64,000 nt of DNA from Marinobacter oulmenensis (lineage in GTDB: Bacteria > Pseudomonadota > Gammaproteobacteria > Pseudomonadales > Oleiphilaceae), in NCBI RefSeq assembly GCF_014201735.1, contig NZ_JACHFE010000010.1, positions 53,238 through 117,237 of the forward strand, read 5' to 3'. The first letter of the stretch is position 1. Each line of letters starts with the position of its first letter. The notes beneath the pieces were generated by a model. It saw nothing but the letters and a program-made list of their open reading frames with translations, had not been told where the DNA came from and did not search any database. Both the position numbers and the translations under genes were made by a program. Below, in pieces: positions 25,129-33,719 of the stretch.

Positions 25129-26535
25129 ATGGCCAATCCGAACCTGAAACCCGCCTCTTTTGACCCGGAAACCAGCCGTATCAAGGTTCCGCCGCACTCG
25201 GTGGAAGCAGAGCAGGCGGTGCTCGGTGGCCTGATGCTGGATAACCGCCGTTTTGACGAAGTGGCGGAGATGATCGGGGCGGTGGATTTCTACCGTCAGG
25301 ATCATCGGCTGATCTTTGGCGCGGTGGAGCGCCTGGCTGCCGAGAGTGAGCCTCTGGACGTGGTGACGCTCTCGGAATTCCTGGACCGGGCAGGGGATCT
25401 TGAGGATGCCGGTGGCCTGGCCTACCTGGCTGAGCTGGCGGAAAAAACGCCGGGCGCCTCCAATATCAAGGCCTATGCCGAGATTGTCCGGGAGCGGTCG
25501 GTACTGCGCCAGTTGCTGGATGTTTCCGGCGAAATCACCGACTCTGCGTTCAATCCCCAGGGACGTAACAGTACCGAGATTCTGGACGAAGCCGAGCGCA
25601 AGGTATTCCAGATTGCCGAGTCCCGTAACAAGGAGGGCTCCGGCCCCAAGGCCATCAATCCGATCCTGGCCAATACCCTGAGTCGCATCGAGGAGCTGTT
25701 TGAGTCCGGGGAGCCGACCACGGGTCTGACCACCGGCTTCACCGATCTGGACGAGAAGACCTCCGGCATGCAGCCGGCGGATCTGATCATCGTGGCCGGC
25801 CGTCCTTCCATGGGTAAGACCACCTTCGCCATGAACATCGTCGAAAACGCCCTGATCAGCGCCAGTGTGCCGATCCTGGTGTTCAGTATGGAGATGCCGG
25901 CAGATGCCCTGGCCATGCGGATGCTGTCGTCGCTCGGGCGTATTGACCAGACCCGTATCCGGAGCGGCAAGCTTGAGGAAGACGACTGGCCGCGCCTGAC
26001 CTCGGCGGTCAGCCTGCTCAAGGACAAGCCGCTCTATATCGATGACACGCCTGGCCTGAGCCCCACGGAAATGCGGGCCCGTGCCCGTCGGGTGGCCCGG
26101 GAAAATGGCGGTGAGATTGGCCTGATCATGGTCGACTACCTGCAGTTGATGCGGGTGCCGGGCAACACCGAGGGCCGTACCGCGGAAATCTCCGAGATCT
26201 CCCGGTCCCTCAAGGGCATTGCCAAAGAGCTCAACTGTCCGGTGGTGGCCCTGTCACAGCTCAACCGCAGTCTGGAGCAGCGTCCGAACAAGCGCCCGGT
26301 CAACTCGGATCTTCGGGAATCCGGGGCCATCGAGCAGGATGCGGACGTGATCATGTTCGTGTACCGGGACGAGGTTTACAACGAGGACACCACCGACAAG
26401 GGCATAGCCGAAATCATCATCGGCAAGCAGCGTAACGGTCCTATCGGCACCACCCGCCTGGCCTTCATTGGTCACCTGACGCGTTTTGAGGATCTCGCTC
26501 ATGGCGATTACACCGACTACGGTGATGATTACTGA
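25129..26535 (+). CDS. dnaB: Replicative DNA helicase DnaB, 468 aa
   Basis: Hexameric 5'-3' helicase of the replisome. The N-terminal domain opens V-P-P-H-S-V-E-A-E-Q-A-V-L-G-G-L-M-L. The RecA-like domain has Walker A GRPSMGKTTFAMN near residue 223, Walker B I-M-V-D-Y-L-Q-L-M, and the DnaB-specific SRSLKGIAKEL and SDLRESGAIEQDAD motifs. An in-frame GTG at 25123 is two codons upstream; the ATG at 25129 is taken by preference, though neither has a strong ribosome-binding site. No intein is visible. The stop overlaps alr by one base. Confidence 0.97.
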   Translation: MANPNLKPASFDPETSRIKVPPHSVEAEQAVLGGLMLDNRRFDEVAEMIGAVDFYRQDHRLIFGAVERLAAESEPLDVVTLSEFLDRAGDLEDAGGLAYLAELAEKTPGASNIKAYAEIVRERSVLRQLLDVSGEITDSAFNPQGRNSTEILDEAERKVFQIAESRNKEGSGPKAINPILANTLSRIEELFESGEPTTGLTTGFTDLDEKTSGMQPADLIIVAGRPSMGKTTFAMNIVENALISASVPILVFSMEMPADALAMRMLSSLGRIDQTRIRSGKLEEDDWPRLTSAVSLLKDKPLYIDDTPGLSPTEMRARARRVARENGGEIGLIMVDYLQLMRVPGNTEGRTAEISEISRSLKGIAKELNCPVVALSQLNRSLEQRPNKRPVNSDLRESGAIEQDADVIMFVYRDEVYNEDTTDKGIAEIIIGKQRNGPIGTTRLAFIGHLTRFEDLAHGDYTDYGDDY

Positions 26536-27608
26536 TGTCCCGTCCCACCCTGGCCAGAATCAATCTCGAAGCCCTGCGGCATAACTTCCGTCTGGCGCAG
26601 TCCCGCGCCGGCCAGACCCGGGCCATGGCTGTGGTCAAAGCGGACGGCTATGGCCACGGTATTGCCGACGTCGGTCGGGCCCTGGCGGACGAGGCTGGTA
26701 AATACGCCGTGGCGTGTATTGAAGAGGCCCGGGCGCTTCGTGACGCCGGTCTCAGGCAACCGGTTGTGCTGTTGCAGGGTGTGCACGAGCCGGGCGATCT
26801 CGCCGAGTGCCGTCATCAGGGCTTTGTGCCGGTTCTGCATGGCCCGGAGCAGCTCCAGTGGCTGGCCGGAGACGGCCAGTCAGGGCTGTCATTCTGGCTG
26901 AAGGTGAATACCGGCATGAATCGCCTGGGTTTCCGCCCGGAGGCGTTGCCCGGGGTGGTGGCCGAGCTTGAGCCGTTCCGGAAGGGCCTGCTTGGGTTTG
27001 TGACCCATTTTGCCTGTGCCGATGATCTGGACAGCACCATGACCGAGCGCCAGACCCGGTGCTTCGCAGACGCCGTGGCGCCCTGGCCGGAGCTGGCACG
27101 CAGTGTCGGTAATTCCGCCGCCCATTTCCGCCCCGGCCAGCCACTCTATGAGTGGAGCCGCCCCGGGATCATGCTCTACGGCGCCTCGCCATTGATCGGC
27201 AGGACCGGCCCGGAGTTGGGGCTCAGGCCCGTGATGACTCTTGAGGCGCCGCTGATTGCTGAGCGTACAGTCAGGGCCGGCGAGTCCATCGGTTATGGTG
27301 CCAACTGGGTAGCGGACCGGGAGACCCGCATGGGTATGGTTGCCGTGGGTTATGGTGACGGTTACCCCCGTCATGCCGGAACGGATACGCCGGCAGCCAT
27401 CAATGGCCGTCGTATCCGGTTGCTGGGCCGGGTGTCCATGGATATGCTGGCGGTGGACCTGAGCGCCGCGCCCGAGGCCAATGTGGGCGACCGGGTGGAA
27501 CTCTGGGGCGAGACGGTCAGTGTCGATGAGGTGGCCGCCTGCGCCGGCACCATTGGTTACGAACTGCTGACAGGGGTCACCGCCCGGGTGCCCCGCGTTT
27601 ATCGTTAA
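26535..27608 (+). CDS. alr: Alanine racemase, 357 aa
   Basis: PLP-dependent interconversion of L- and D-alanine for peptidoglycan. The PLP lysine is in A-V-V-K-A-D-G-Y-G-H-G near residue 34; the second catalytic residue Tyr lies in E-S-I-G-Y-G-A. The VAVGYGDGYPRH and LLGRVSMDMLAVDLS blocks are typical. It overlaps dnaB as TGATG, the usual dnaB-alr arrangement. Confidence 0.97.
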   Translation: MSRPTLARINLEALRHNFRLAQSRAGQTRAMAVVKADGYGHGIADVGRALADEAGKYAVACIEEARALRDAGLRQPVVLLQGVHEPGDLAECRHQGFVPVLHGPEQLQWLAGDGQSGLSFWLKVNTGMNRLGFRPEALPGVVAELEPFRKGLLGFVTHFACADDLDSTMTERQTRCFADAVAPWPELARSVGNSAAHFRPGQPLYEWSRPGIMLYGASPLIGRTGPELGLRPVMTLEAPLIAERTVRAGESIGYGANWVADRETRMGMVAVGYGDGYPRHAGTDTPAAINGRRIRLLGRVSMDMLAVDLSAAPEANVGDRVELWGETVSVDEVAACAGTIGYELLTGVTARVPRVYR

Positions 27609-27647
27609 TTCCAACTCTCAGTGATTGTCCGGAGGCATTGAATCCAC

Positions 27648-28532
27648 GTGCATGTACTTGTTGTTCATGATTATGGTCCCCTTGGCAAGGTGCTCCTGGA
27701 GCGTCTCCGGCAGACCCATCTGCGGGTCAGCCCCCTGCTGGTGAGCGACCCGGCCAATGCGGATCTGGACAGCCTGGACAACTGGATTCCCGAAGACACG
27801 GACCTGATCGTCAATGCGCTCTGGCTGGATGATCCGGAAGTGGCGGAAGTGCATCGGGAAGTGGTTCATGAAGCGGCTTTCTCGCTGCCTCTGGCGCTGG
27901 CCAGGTACGCTTCCGAGCGGGACATGGCCATGTTGCAGCTGTCGTCCTGTTACGTCTTTGACGGGCGCAAGCAGGGCGCTTACATCGCATCCAATCCCGG
28001 ACAGCCGGTCAATGAGCTGGGGCGCTGGCAATGGGAATGCGAGCAGGCGCTGAGGTCCACCTTGCCGCGCCATATCCTCCTGCGCACCGGCTGGAGTCTC
28101 GGACGTTTTGTGCGCAAGCTGCATGACAGCGTCGGCAAGGTGGATTCTCTGGCTTTACCGGGGCGCTGCCTTGGTCAGCCGGTGGCAGTGCGCGATCTGG
28201 CCCGGGTGATGGCCGCGATCGTGCTGCAGTTGGATTGTGGTGCTGAAGTCTGGGGTACCTACCAGTATGCGGGGTCGGAAGAGGTAAACCTGTACGAACT
28301 GGGGCTGGCGATTGCCGGCATGCCGGGCATCCCCGAAAGCATCCGGGTGGTGGATGAATTGCCGGACTGGGGCCACCTGGAGCCGGTCAACACCACCATG
28401 GTGTGCACCAAGATCAAGAACACCTTTGGTATCAAGCAACTGCCCTGGCGGACCTGGCTGTCAGAAGAAGTGGCGATGTCAAAGGAAGGAAACAGTACAA
28501 AGCAGAAGAATGGCGCTTCGGCGGGACTCTAG
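27648..28532 (+). CDS. RmlD-like sugar-nucleotide-binding protein lacking YxxxK (294 aa)
   Basis: Short-chain dehydrogenase fold related to dTDP-4-dehydrorhamnose reductase (RmlD). The nucleotide-binding Gly segment is V-V-H-D-Y-G-P-L-G and the S-S-C-Y-V-F-D-G segment is kept. At the catalytic Y-x-x-x-K site, however, the sequence reads L-G-R-W-Q, so Tyr and Lys are both replaced. A C-terminal region continues to a Lys/Ser-rich tail. It is therefore probably not a reductase; a regulatory or binding role is an inference. GGAGG sits 12 nt before the GTG, and an in-frame TGA just upstream excludes a longer start. It converges on anr. Confidence 0.75.
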   Translation: MHVLVVHDYGPLGKVLLERLRQTHLRVSPLLVSDPANADLDSLDNWIPEDTDLIVNALWLDDPEVAEVHREVVHEAAFSLPLALARYASERDMAMLQLSSCYVFDGRKQGAYIASNPGQPVNELGRWQWECEQALRSTLPRHILLRTGWSLGRFVRKLHDSVGKVDSLALPGRCLGQPVAVRDLARVMAAIVLQLDCGAEVWGTYQYAGSEEVNLYELGLAIAGMPGIPESIRVVDELPDWGHLEPVNTTMVCTKIKNTFGIKQLPWRTWLSEEVAMSKEGNSTKQKNGASAGL

Positions 28533-28556
28533 CCTTCCGGCTGTGTGAGTCCCGCC
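28520..28556. terminator. Hairpin between the RmlD-like gene and anr
   Basis: A perfect 10-bp stem (28520-28529 with 28547-28556) encloses an inner AGCC/GGCT stem and overlaps the stop of the RmlD-like gene. No U-tract follows on either strand, so the terminator call is tentative. Confidence 0.4.
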
Positions 28557-28572
28557 CGGTGATGTCAGATAC

Positions 28573-29349
28573 TTACTGGCAGCCCTGGCGGGCAAAATCC
28601 CGGGTTACCACCTGCAGTGCTTCCACGTCCAGAAGTTCGACCTCCCGGCCACGGGCCCGGATGATGCCCTGATTCTGGAACCGGGTGAATACCCGGCTGA
28701 CAGTCTCTACGGCCAGCCCCAGGAAGTTGGCGATGTCGTTTCGCGCCATCGGCAGGCTGAAGTTGGTTGGGGACATCCGGCGGCGACGGAACCGGCTGGA
28801 CAGCGACAGCAGCAGCGCGGCAATCCGCTCCTCGGCGGTATTCTTGCTCAGCAGCATGGCCAGTTGATGGCTGTTCTGGATCTCCTGGCTCATCATCCGG
28901 TACATGTGGTGCTGCAGCTCCGGCAGCTTGCCGGTCAGTTCCTCAAGCTTGTCCACCGGAAATTCGCAGACGCTGGTGCGTTCAAGGGCCTTGGCGGTGC
29001 AGGCGTAGGTCTCACTGCTCATGCTGTCCAGACCCACCAGTTCGCCGGGCATGAAAAAGCCGGTCACCTGTTCATCACCGCCTTCGGTAATGATCGAGGT
29101 CTTGATGGAGCCGCTCTTCACCGCAAAGCAGGACCGTACCGGTGTGCTCTGGTCGAATACATGCTCGCCCCGGTTATAGATCTTGCCCTGCTGGACGATG
29201 TCTTCAAGACTGTCGAGATCGTTCTCTTCAACTGCCAGGGGAAGACACAGATTACTGAGACTACACTGGTTGCAGGAGGCCTTGAGAGGAGAAGCTTGCT
29301 GGAGTCGAATTGCCTGGGCCATAGTCGATGAACCATCCGGTTGATCCAT
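28573..29349 (-). CDS. anr: Anr/FNR-type oxygen-sensing regulator, 258 aa
   Basis: CRP/FNR-family activator with an oxygen-labile [4Fe-4S] cluster. The N-terminal cysteines C26, C29 and C35 (C-x2-C-x5-C) and a fourth in T-S-V-C-E-F (C128, matching FNR C122) are all present. The cNMP-like beta barrel and dimer helix follow. The helix-turn-helix has E-T-V-S-R, identical to the FNR DNA-reading residues, so it should recognise TTGAT-N4-ATCAA-like sites. The start could also be the internal ATG at 29322; neither has a strong ribosome-binding site. An upstream site at 29502-29515 fits autoregulation. Confidence 0.93.
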   Translation of the reverse strand: MDQPDGSSTMAQAIRLQQASPLKASCNQCSLSNLCLPLAVEENDLDSLEDIVQQGKIYNRGEHVFDQSTPVRSCFAVKSGSIKTSIITEGGDEQVTGFFMPGELVGLDSMSSETYACTAKALERTSVCEFPVDKLEELTGKLPELQHHMYRMMSQEIQNSHQLAMLLSKNTAEERIAALLLSLSSRFRRRRMSPTNFSLPMARNDIANFLGLAVETVSRVFTRFQNQGIIRARGREVELLDVEALQVVTRDFARQGCQ

Positions 29350-29478
29350 AAAGCGCCGTACCGGTCATGGTGCGGTGCGTTCACATTCCGGCATAACAGA
29401 AAGAAGCTGTGCGCGGGATGTGACACCCTGAGTCTCCGGATATGAGGCCATACTGCGGAATCCCGAAGGTGCCAATGC

Positions 29479-29501
29479 TGTAACATTTTGCCCCTGTTAC
29501 A
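29479..29501. promoter_or_regulatory. 23-bp palindrome upstream of anr
   Basis: TGTAACA (29479-29485) and TGTTACA (29495-29501) are perfect 7-nt inverted arms around 9 nt. This is operator-like dyad symmetry; the cognate factor is unknown. It abuts the FNR-box-like site to the right. Confidence 0.45.
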
Positions 29502-29515
29502 TTGACTGGTGTCAA
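29502..29515 (-). promoter_or_regulatory. Anr/FNR-box-like palindrome, overlapping a -35 element
   Basis: TTGAC-N4-GTCAA is a perfect dyad with the half-site spacing of the FNR consensus (TTGAT-N4-ATCAA), differing at one symmetrical position per half. On the minus strand TTGACA (29515-29510) could be a -35 hexamer for anr; no strong -10 is seen at 17 nt. Confidence 0.5.
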
Positions 29516-29542
29516 GTATAACAAAAAACAGGTGTGCTCTGA

Positions 29543-30421
29543 CTAGTCCTTGTCTGAAGGCATTTTTTCGTTCTCCTGCCGTTCCTTTTCCACCATTGAC
29601 GGGGTTTCCAGGGAGATACGGCCAAGCTTGCCGGCCCGGAACTCATTGAGCAGTATTTCGGAAACCTTGTATAAATCGGGCACGCCACCCCGTCGCAGAA
29701 AGTTGCGTTTTCGGGCGATGGCATCCATCAGGGCCAGGCCATCCTCCGGCACCGAGTCCAGGCTGTATCGGGCTGTGATCAGCGCAGGGTAGGCGTCCAC
29801 CAGGTAGTCCGCCTCGAACAGGGCCACATCTTCAAAATCCAGCACCGCGCTACGAATAGCCCCGGTAATCGCCAGCCGGTAACCGCAGGCCTCCGGCGAC
29901 AGCTTGGGCCAGAGAAAGCCGGGCGTGTCATACAGAAGAACGTTGCCAGGCAATTTGATGGCCTGCTGTGCACGCGTTACTGCCGGCTCGTTGCCGGTTT
30001 TGGCAGCAGGTCGTCCGGCGAGCGTATTGATCAGGGTGGATTTGCCCACGTTTGGGATGCCCAGGATCATGACCCGCAGGGCGCTTTTCTGGCGGTCGTG
30101 GTGAGGTGTCAGCTCTTCGGCGAGGCTCAGTATATTCATGGCCTCCTGACGCTGATTGTGGGTCAATGTGAGGGCTCTGACGCCGCGCTCCTGTTCCAGC
30201 CATGCCAGCCACTGATTGGTGACTTCAGGGTCGGCCAGGTCACGCTTGTTGAGCACCTTGATCAGTGGTGTGTCGCCACGCAGGGAAGGCACCAGCGGGT
30301 TCTCGCTGCTGAACGGGATCCGGGCGTCCACCACCTCGATGATCAGGTCCATCTGTGGCATGACTTTACGGATCTCTTTCCGGGCCTTGTGCATATGCCC
30401 GGGGAACCAGTTGATGGCCAT
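29543..30421 (-). CDS. Circularly permuted GTPase, RbgA/YlqF type, 292 aa
   Basis: Ribosome-assembly GTPase of the YlqF/YawG group. The G motifs occur in permuted order: G4 (V-L-N-K-R-D) comes first, then G1 (G-I-P-N-V-G-K-S-T) and G3 (D-T-P-G). The protein starts MAINWFPGHMHKARKEI, the family's usual N-terminus. The reading frame extends upstream to 30637, but the ATG at 30421 is chosen because CGGAG lies 7-8 nt before it and the extra N-terminal residues look non-native. In Bacillus RbgA acts late in 50S assembly; the same role is inferred here. It is upstream of anr on the same strand. Confidence 0.9.
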   Translation of the reverse strand: MAINWFPGHMHKARKEIRKVMPQMDLIIEVVDARIPFSSENPLVPSLRGDTPLIKVLNKRDLADPEVTNQWLAWLEQERGVRALTLTHNQRQEAMNILSLAEELTPHHDRQKSALRVMILGIPNVGKSTLINTLAGRPAAKTGNEPAVTRAQQAIKLPGNVLLYDTPGFLWPKLSPEACGYRLAITGAIRSAVLDFEDVALFEADYLVDAYPALITARYSLDSVPEDGLALMDAIARKRNFLRRGGVPDLYKVSEILLNEFRAGKLGRISLETPSMVEKERQENEKMPSDKD

Positions 30422-30554
30422 GAATGTGCTCCGGTGTCGTTTGAAAAGCGCCATTATGCAGGGGAATGACCAAACTTTCATACTCGCCATAAGCCGCCGG
30501 TGTCGCGGGCTGACGCCGGATGGCTGTGCACAGCCCCGCTGAGCCCTGATATGT

Positions 30555-30573
30555 CGGGGTGAAAGACACCCCC
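30555..30573. repeat. Short hairpin between the GTPase and the Spy-like gene
   Basis: GGGGTG (30556-30561) pairs with CACCCC (30567-30572) around AAAGA, followed by GGATTGTTTT. It lies in the 236-nt divergent spacer 30422-30657, in which I see no other feature except the ribosome-binding site of the Spy-like gene. Confidence 0.3.
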
Positions 30574-30657
30574 GGATTGTTTTAGGGTGTGGGGCCGATA
30601 AACGATTAATACATTCCGGCGGTTTTGGTGCCGTCAACGTTGATTCTGGAGAAACGC

Positions 30658-31134
30658 ATGCAACTGAAGAAAATTATCGGTTCTTTCCTTGTCGCCACGA
30701 CTCTGTCGCTGCCGGCGTTTGCCCAGCAGGCAACCCAGGGTGGTCAGCCTGACCAGGTATCCCAGTTGGCCCAGATGGTTGGCCTGTCTGATGACCAGCA
30801 GGAAGAAATTCGTGGCATCGTGGATGAAATGCAGGGCGAAATCGGCGAGCTTCGCCAGGAAGCCCAAAGCCTGCAGCAGGATCTCCAGGGTGAGATCAAG
30901 GCGGATTACGATGAGGACGCTATCCGTGATACCGCGGAAGAGCTGGGTAATGTCACCGGTGAAATCGCGGCCCTGTCTGCCCTGATGCAGGCGAAAGTGG
31001 ACTCTGTGTTTACCAAGGAGCAGCGTGACGAACTGGACCGTCGCATGGAGCAGATGCAGAAGCAGCGTCAGATGATGCAGCAACAGCAGCGCCAGATGAT
31101 GCAGCAGCAAGGCCAGGGCCAGCAGGCTCAGTAA
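30658..31134 (+). CDS. Spy/CpxP-like periplasmic protein with Gln/Met-rich tail (158 aa)
   Basis: Small secreted helical protein. The signal peptide ends A-F-A/Q-Q (about residue 21). The body has the pattern of Spy/CpxP/CnrR-type proteins: LAQMVGLSDDQQEEIRGIV, a helical hairpin and VDSVFTKEQRDELDRRM. The last 30 or so residues are almost only Gln, Met, Arg and Gly (a coiled, metal-attracting tail). A frame upstream from 30625 was discarded in favour of the ATG at 30658, which has TGGAGAA just before it and starts the signal peptide. Periplasmic chaperone or metal sensing is inferred from the family. Confidence 0.7.
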   Translation: MQLKKIIGSFLVATTLSLPAFAQQATQGGQPDQVSQLAQMVGLSDDQQEEIRGIVDEMQGEIGELRQEAQSLQQDLQGEIKADYDEDAIRDTAEELGNVTGEIAALSALMQAKVDSVFTKEQRDELDRRMEQMQKQRQMMQQQQRQMMQQQGQGQQAQ

Positions 31135-31144
31135 CCTTCTCCGT

Positions 31145-31170
31145 CAGCCCCGCCGGTTCAGGCGGGGCTG
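31145..31170. terminator. Hairpin between convergent Spy-like and MMPL genes
   Basis: A perfect 10-bp GC-rich stem (31145-31154 with 31161-31170) has a 6-nt loop. No U-tract follows on either strand. Position between two convergent stops suggests a transcription barrier. Confidence 0.5.
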
Positions 31171-31201
31171 CGAGTTCCCCTCCCGATATTTCAATCCCCG
31201 C

Positions 31202-33673
31202 CTAGCCAAATGCGCGAACCGCAATAATCAGCCGTGGCAGGAGTGTCAGCGCTCCCAGTAATGCCATGAACATGGCAAAACCGGTAAACAGTCCGAAATA
31301 GATGGTCGGAATGAAATTCGACAGCACCAGGATGGAAAAGCCGGAAATGATCGTCAGCGAGGTATAGAACATGGCCCGGCCAATGCTCCGGTGACATCGG
31401 TGCATGGTGGCAATGTAGTCACCGTCTTTGGCGAACTCGGTCCTGAACCGGTGAATATAGTGGATGGTGTCGTCCACGGCGATACCCACGGTAATGGCCG
31501 CCACAGTAATGGTCATCATGTCCAGCGGAATGCCCAGCCACCCCATCAACCCCAGGACTGACCCGGCCGCAATCAGGTTCGGTGCAATGCCTACCAGGGC
31601 CAGCTTCACGGACCGGAAGAGGATCAGGAACATGATCGCGATGGCCGCGAACACCACCCCGATGGTCTTGATCTGTGAATCAAACAGGCTCTGGAGCATG
31701 TTGTTGTACATCACCGTCATGCCCGAGAGCAGGACCCGCTCCCGCTCATAGCCGAAGTTTTCCGTCAGATGGTTGCGGATGCGGTCCAGCAGCTCCTGCC
31801 GGCGCAGGTCCGGCATGGTTTCCAGGATGCGGATGCTGAACCGTGCCTTGTCGGCCTCCTCCGAGATGTAGGGGGTCAGCAGTATGTCTTCCAGGTCCGA
31901 CGGTACGGCCGCCGGGACAAACGCCAGTTCCAGGGCATTGAGAGGTTCACCGCCGTTCACGCGGGCCAGGATGTCGAGGGTGGTGGCAATGGACAGGACC
32001 TTGCCGGTCTCCGGCAGGCTGTCCAGGTAGTCGTGTACTTCCCGGAGCTGGCGCATCTTCTGATAGGTGTACCAGGTGTCGCGGTATTCGTCGTCGCCAC
32101 AGTCCTGCACAAACGGGTCGCAGTCGCTGGCGAAGGGGTCACCGCCGCCGGCCTCCGGAGCCGGTTCGTCCGTAATCACCACGTCCAGCGGCGTGGTCCC
32201 GCCAAGACGGTCATCAATGGTCACCATGCCCTGGTGAATTTCGGTCGAGGATTTGAAGTAATCAATGAAGCTGTTTTCCACCGTCAGCCGGTTCAGCCCG
32301 ATCACGCACAGGACCGCAATGGCGCCGGAGCCCAGCAGGACGGCGCCGCCGGATTTTTCGGTGAACCGGGCAAAGGCATCGGTGAATGGAATCCGGTCCG
32401 AGCTTACGCGGCTGTCCAGGGGTGGGGGCAGCAGTCGAAGCAGGGCAGGGAACAGCAGGAAGGTGATCAGGAAGGCGACGGTCAGCCCCAGGGTCATCAT
32501 CCAGCCAAAGTCGATCACCGGCCGGATGCCGCTGAAGGTCAGTGAGCCGAAGGCAACAATGGTCGTCAGGGCCATATAGAAGCATGGCTTGATCATCGCC
32601 AGCAGCGTGTTTCTCAATACCAGGCGAGCATCCGCCCGGGGTTCGTCATGCTGGAATTCCCGGTAACGCACAATCAGGTGGATGGTGAGTGACAGGGTCA
32701 TGATCAGCAGCAGCGAGATGAAGTTGGAGGAGATGACCGTCACCGGCCACTGGGTCCAGCCCAGAAAGCCGATCATCAGCCAGACCGTAGTGCCGCAGCA
32801 GACCAGGGGAACCGCCACCCAGCGCCACTGGCGGAAGATGATGGCCAGTGTCAGCAGGAGAAACGCGAGCACACCCAGGCCAAAGGTGGACAGGTCGTTG
32901 CCGATGAAGCGGATCATGTCGGCCACGATCATGGGCACGCCGCCCAGGTGGATGGTGGCCTGATCGCGATAGGGCTCCAGAATGCTGCGCACCTCGCTGA
33001 TGGTGCGGTCCCGGGTGGCGCCGAGTTCTTCGGTATAGCGGATGAACTCGTCGCTGACCTGCTCGTACGCCTGCTGTTCGGCGGCACTGGCCTGACCGCT
33101 GTCGACCGCCTCGCGGAGCTGGTTGCGCTGGTTCAGGAGGTCAAAATAACGGGACGGTGTCGGCAGGTTCAGTTGTATGGCGGTGGTTTTTCCGTCCTCG
33201 CTGATCAGCAGATTCGGGTACATGGGGTTGGCCAGCAGGGCCTGGCGGGCGGTGGCCGGGTCAACCGGATCCTCATCCAGCGTCTTGATCTCGGTGTCCA
33301 CGGTGTCGAGGGTGAGGTCCGGACTATGCAGCAACGGGATATTGAGAATGCTGTTGGTGGAACCAACGGCTTCCAGGGCTGCCAGTTCGTCCCGCAGACC
33401 GGCCAGGCGGCTCAGGCCGGCGTCGGTGAACAGTTCGCCATCGGGTGTATAGGTCACCACCAGGAAATCGTCCGAGGTGGTGAAGGTGCGGTTCACCTGC
33501 CGGTATTCCTCCAGGGACTGATCGTTTTCCAGCACCAGGGATTCGGCGGAGGCGTCCAGCCGGAACTGGTCAAACCTCAGGGCTGCCAGAACCATCAGGG
33601 CCGCAAAAGCCAGCAGGACAAGCCAGGGGTGGGCGAGGATTATCCGGTCGTAAAAGGCGCCAATACGGTTCAT
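31202..33673 (-). CDS. MMPL/RND-family transporter, 823 aa
   Basis: Large inner-membrane transporter with the duplicated RND layout: membrane segment 1 (about residues 15-35), a big periplasmic domain, a bundle of segments from about 255 to 430, a second periplasmic domain and a second bundle near the C-terminus (S-V-K-L-A-L-V-G-I-A-P-N and T-V-G-I-A-V-D-D-T-I-H-Y). The second half starts around 440. Residues 512-525 form two tandem heptads D-P-F-x-x-D-C, an acidic, Cys-bearing insertion in the second periplasmic domain that looks metal-binding. No membrane-fusion partner is adjacent, so the hopanoid/lipid-type MMPL group is more likely than drug efflux. It follows the chemoreceptor by 46 nt. 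Confidence 0.85.
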   Translation of the reverse strand: MNRIGAFYDRIILAHPWLVLLAFAALMVLAALRFDQFRLDASAESLVLENDQSLEEYRQVNRTFTTSDDFLVVTYTPDGELFTDAGLSRLAGLRDELAALEAVGSTNSILNIPLLHSPDLTLDTVDTEIKTLDEDPVDPATARQALLANPMYPNLLISEDGKTTAIQLNLPTPSRYFDLLNQRNQLREAVDSGQASAAEQQAYEQVSDEFIRYTEELGATRDRTISEVRSILEPYRDQATIHLGGVPMIVADMIRFIGNDLSTFGLGVLAFLLLTLAIIFRQWRWVAVPLVCCGTTVWLMIGFLGWTQWPVTVISSNFISLLLIMTLSLTIHLIVRYREFQHDEPRADARLVLRNTLLAMIKPCFYMALTTIVAFGSLTFSGIRPVIDFGWMMTLGLTVAFLITFLLFPALLRLLPPPLDSRVSSDRIPFTDAFARFTEKSGGAVLLGSGAIAVLCVIGLNRLTVENSFIDYFKSSTEIHQGMVTIDDRLGGTTPLDVVITDEPAPEAGGGDPFASDCDPFVQDCGDDEYRDTWYTYQKMRQLREVHDYLDSLPETGKVLSIATTLDILARVNGGEPLNALELAFVPAAVPSDLEDILLTPYISEEADKARFSIRILETMPDLRRQELLDRIRNHLTENFGYERERVLLSGMTVMYNNMLQSLFDSQIKTIGVVFAAIAIMFLILFRSVKLALVGIAPNLIAAGSVLGLMGWLGIPLDMMTITVAAITVGIAVDDTIHYIHRFRTEFAKDGDYIATMHRCHRSIGRAMFYTSLTIISGFSILVLSNFIPTIYFGLFTGFAMFMALLGALTLLPRLIIAVRAFG

Positions 33674-33719
33674 GCACTACTACCCTGCAGTTTGGAGAGT
33701 GCAGAGTGTGCCACAAACC

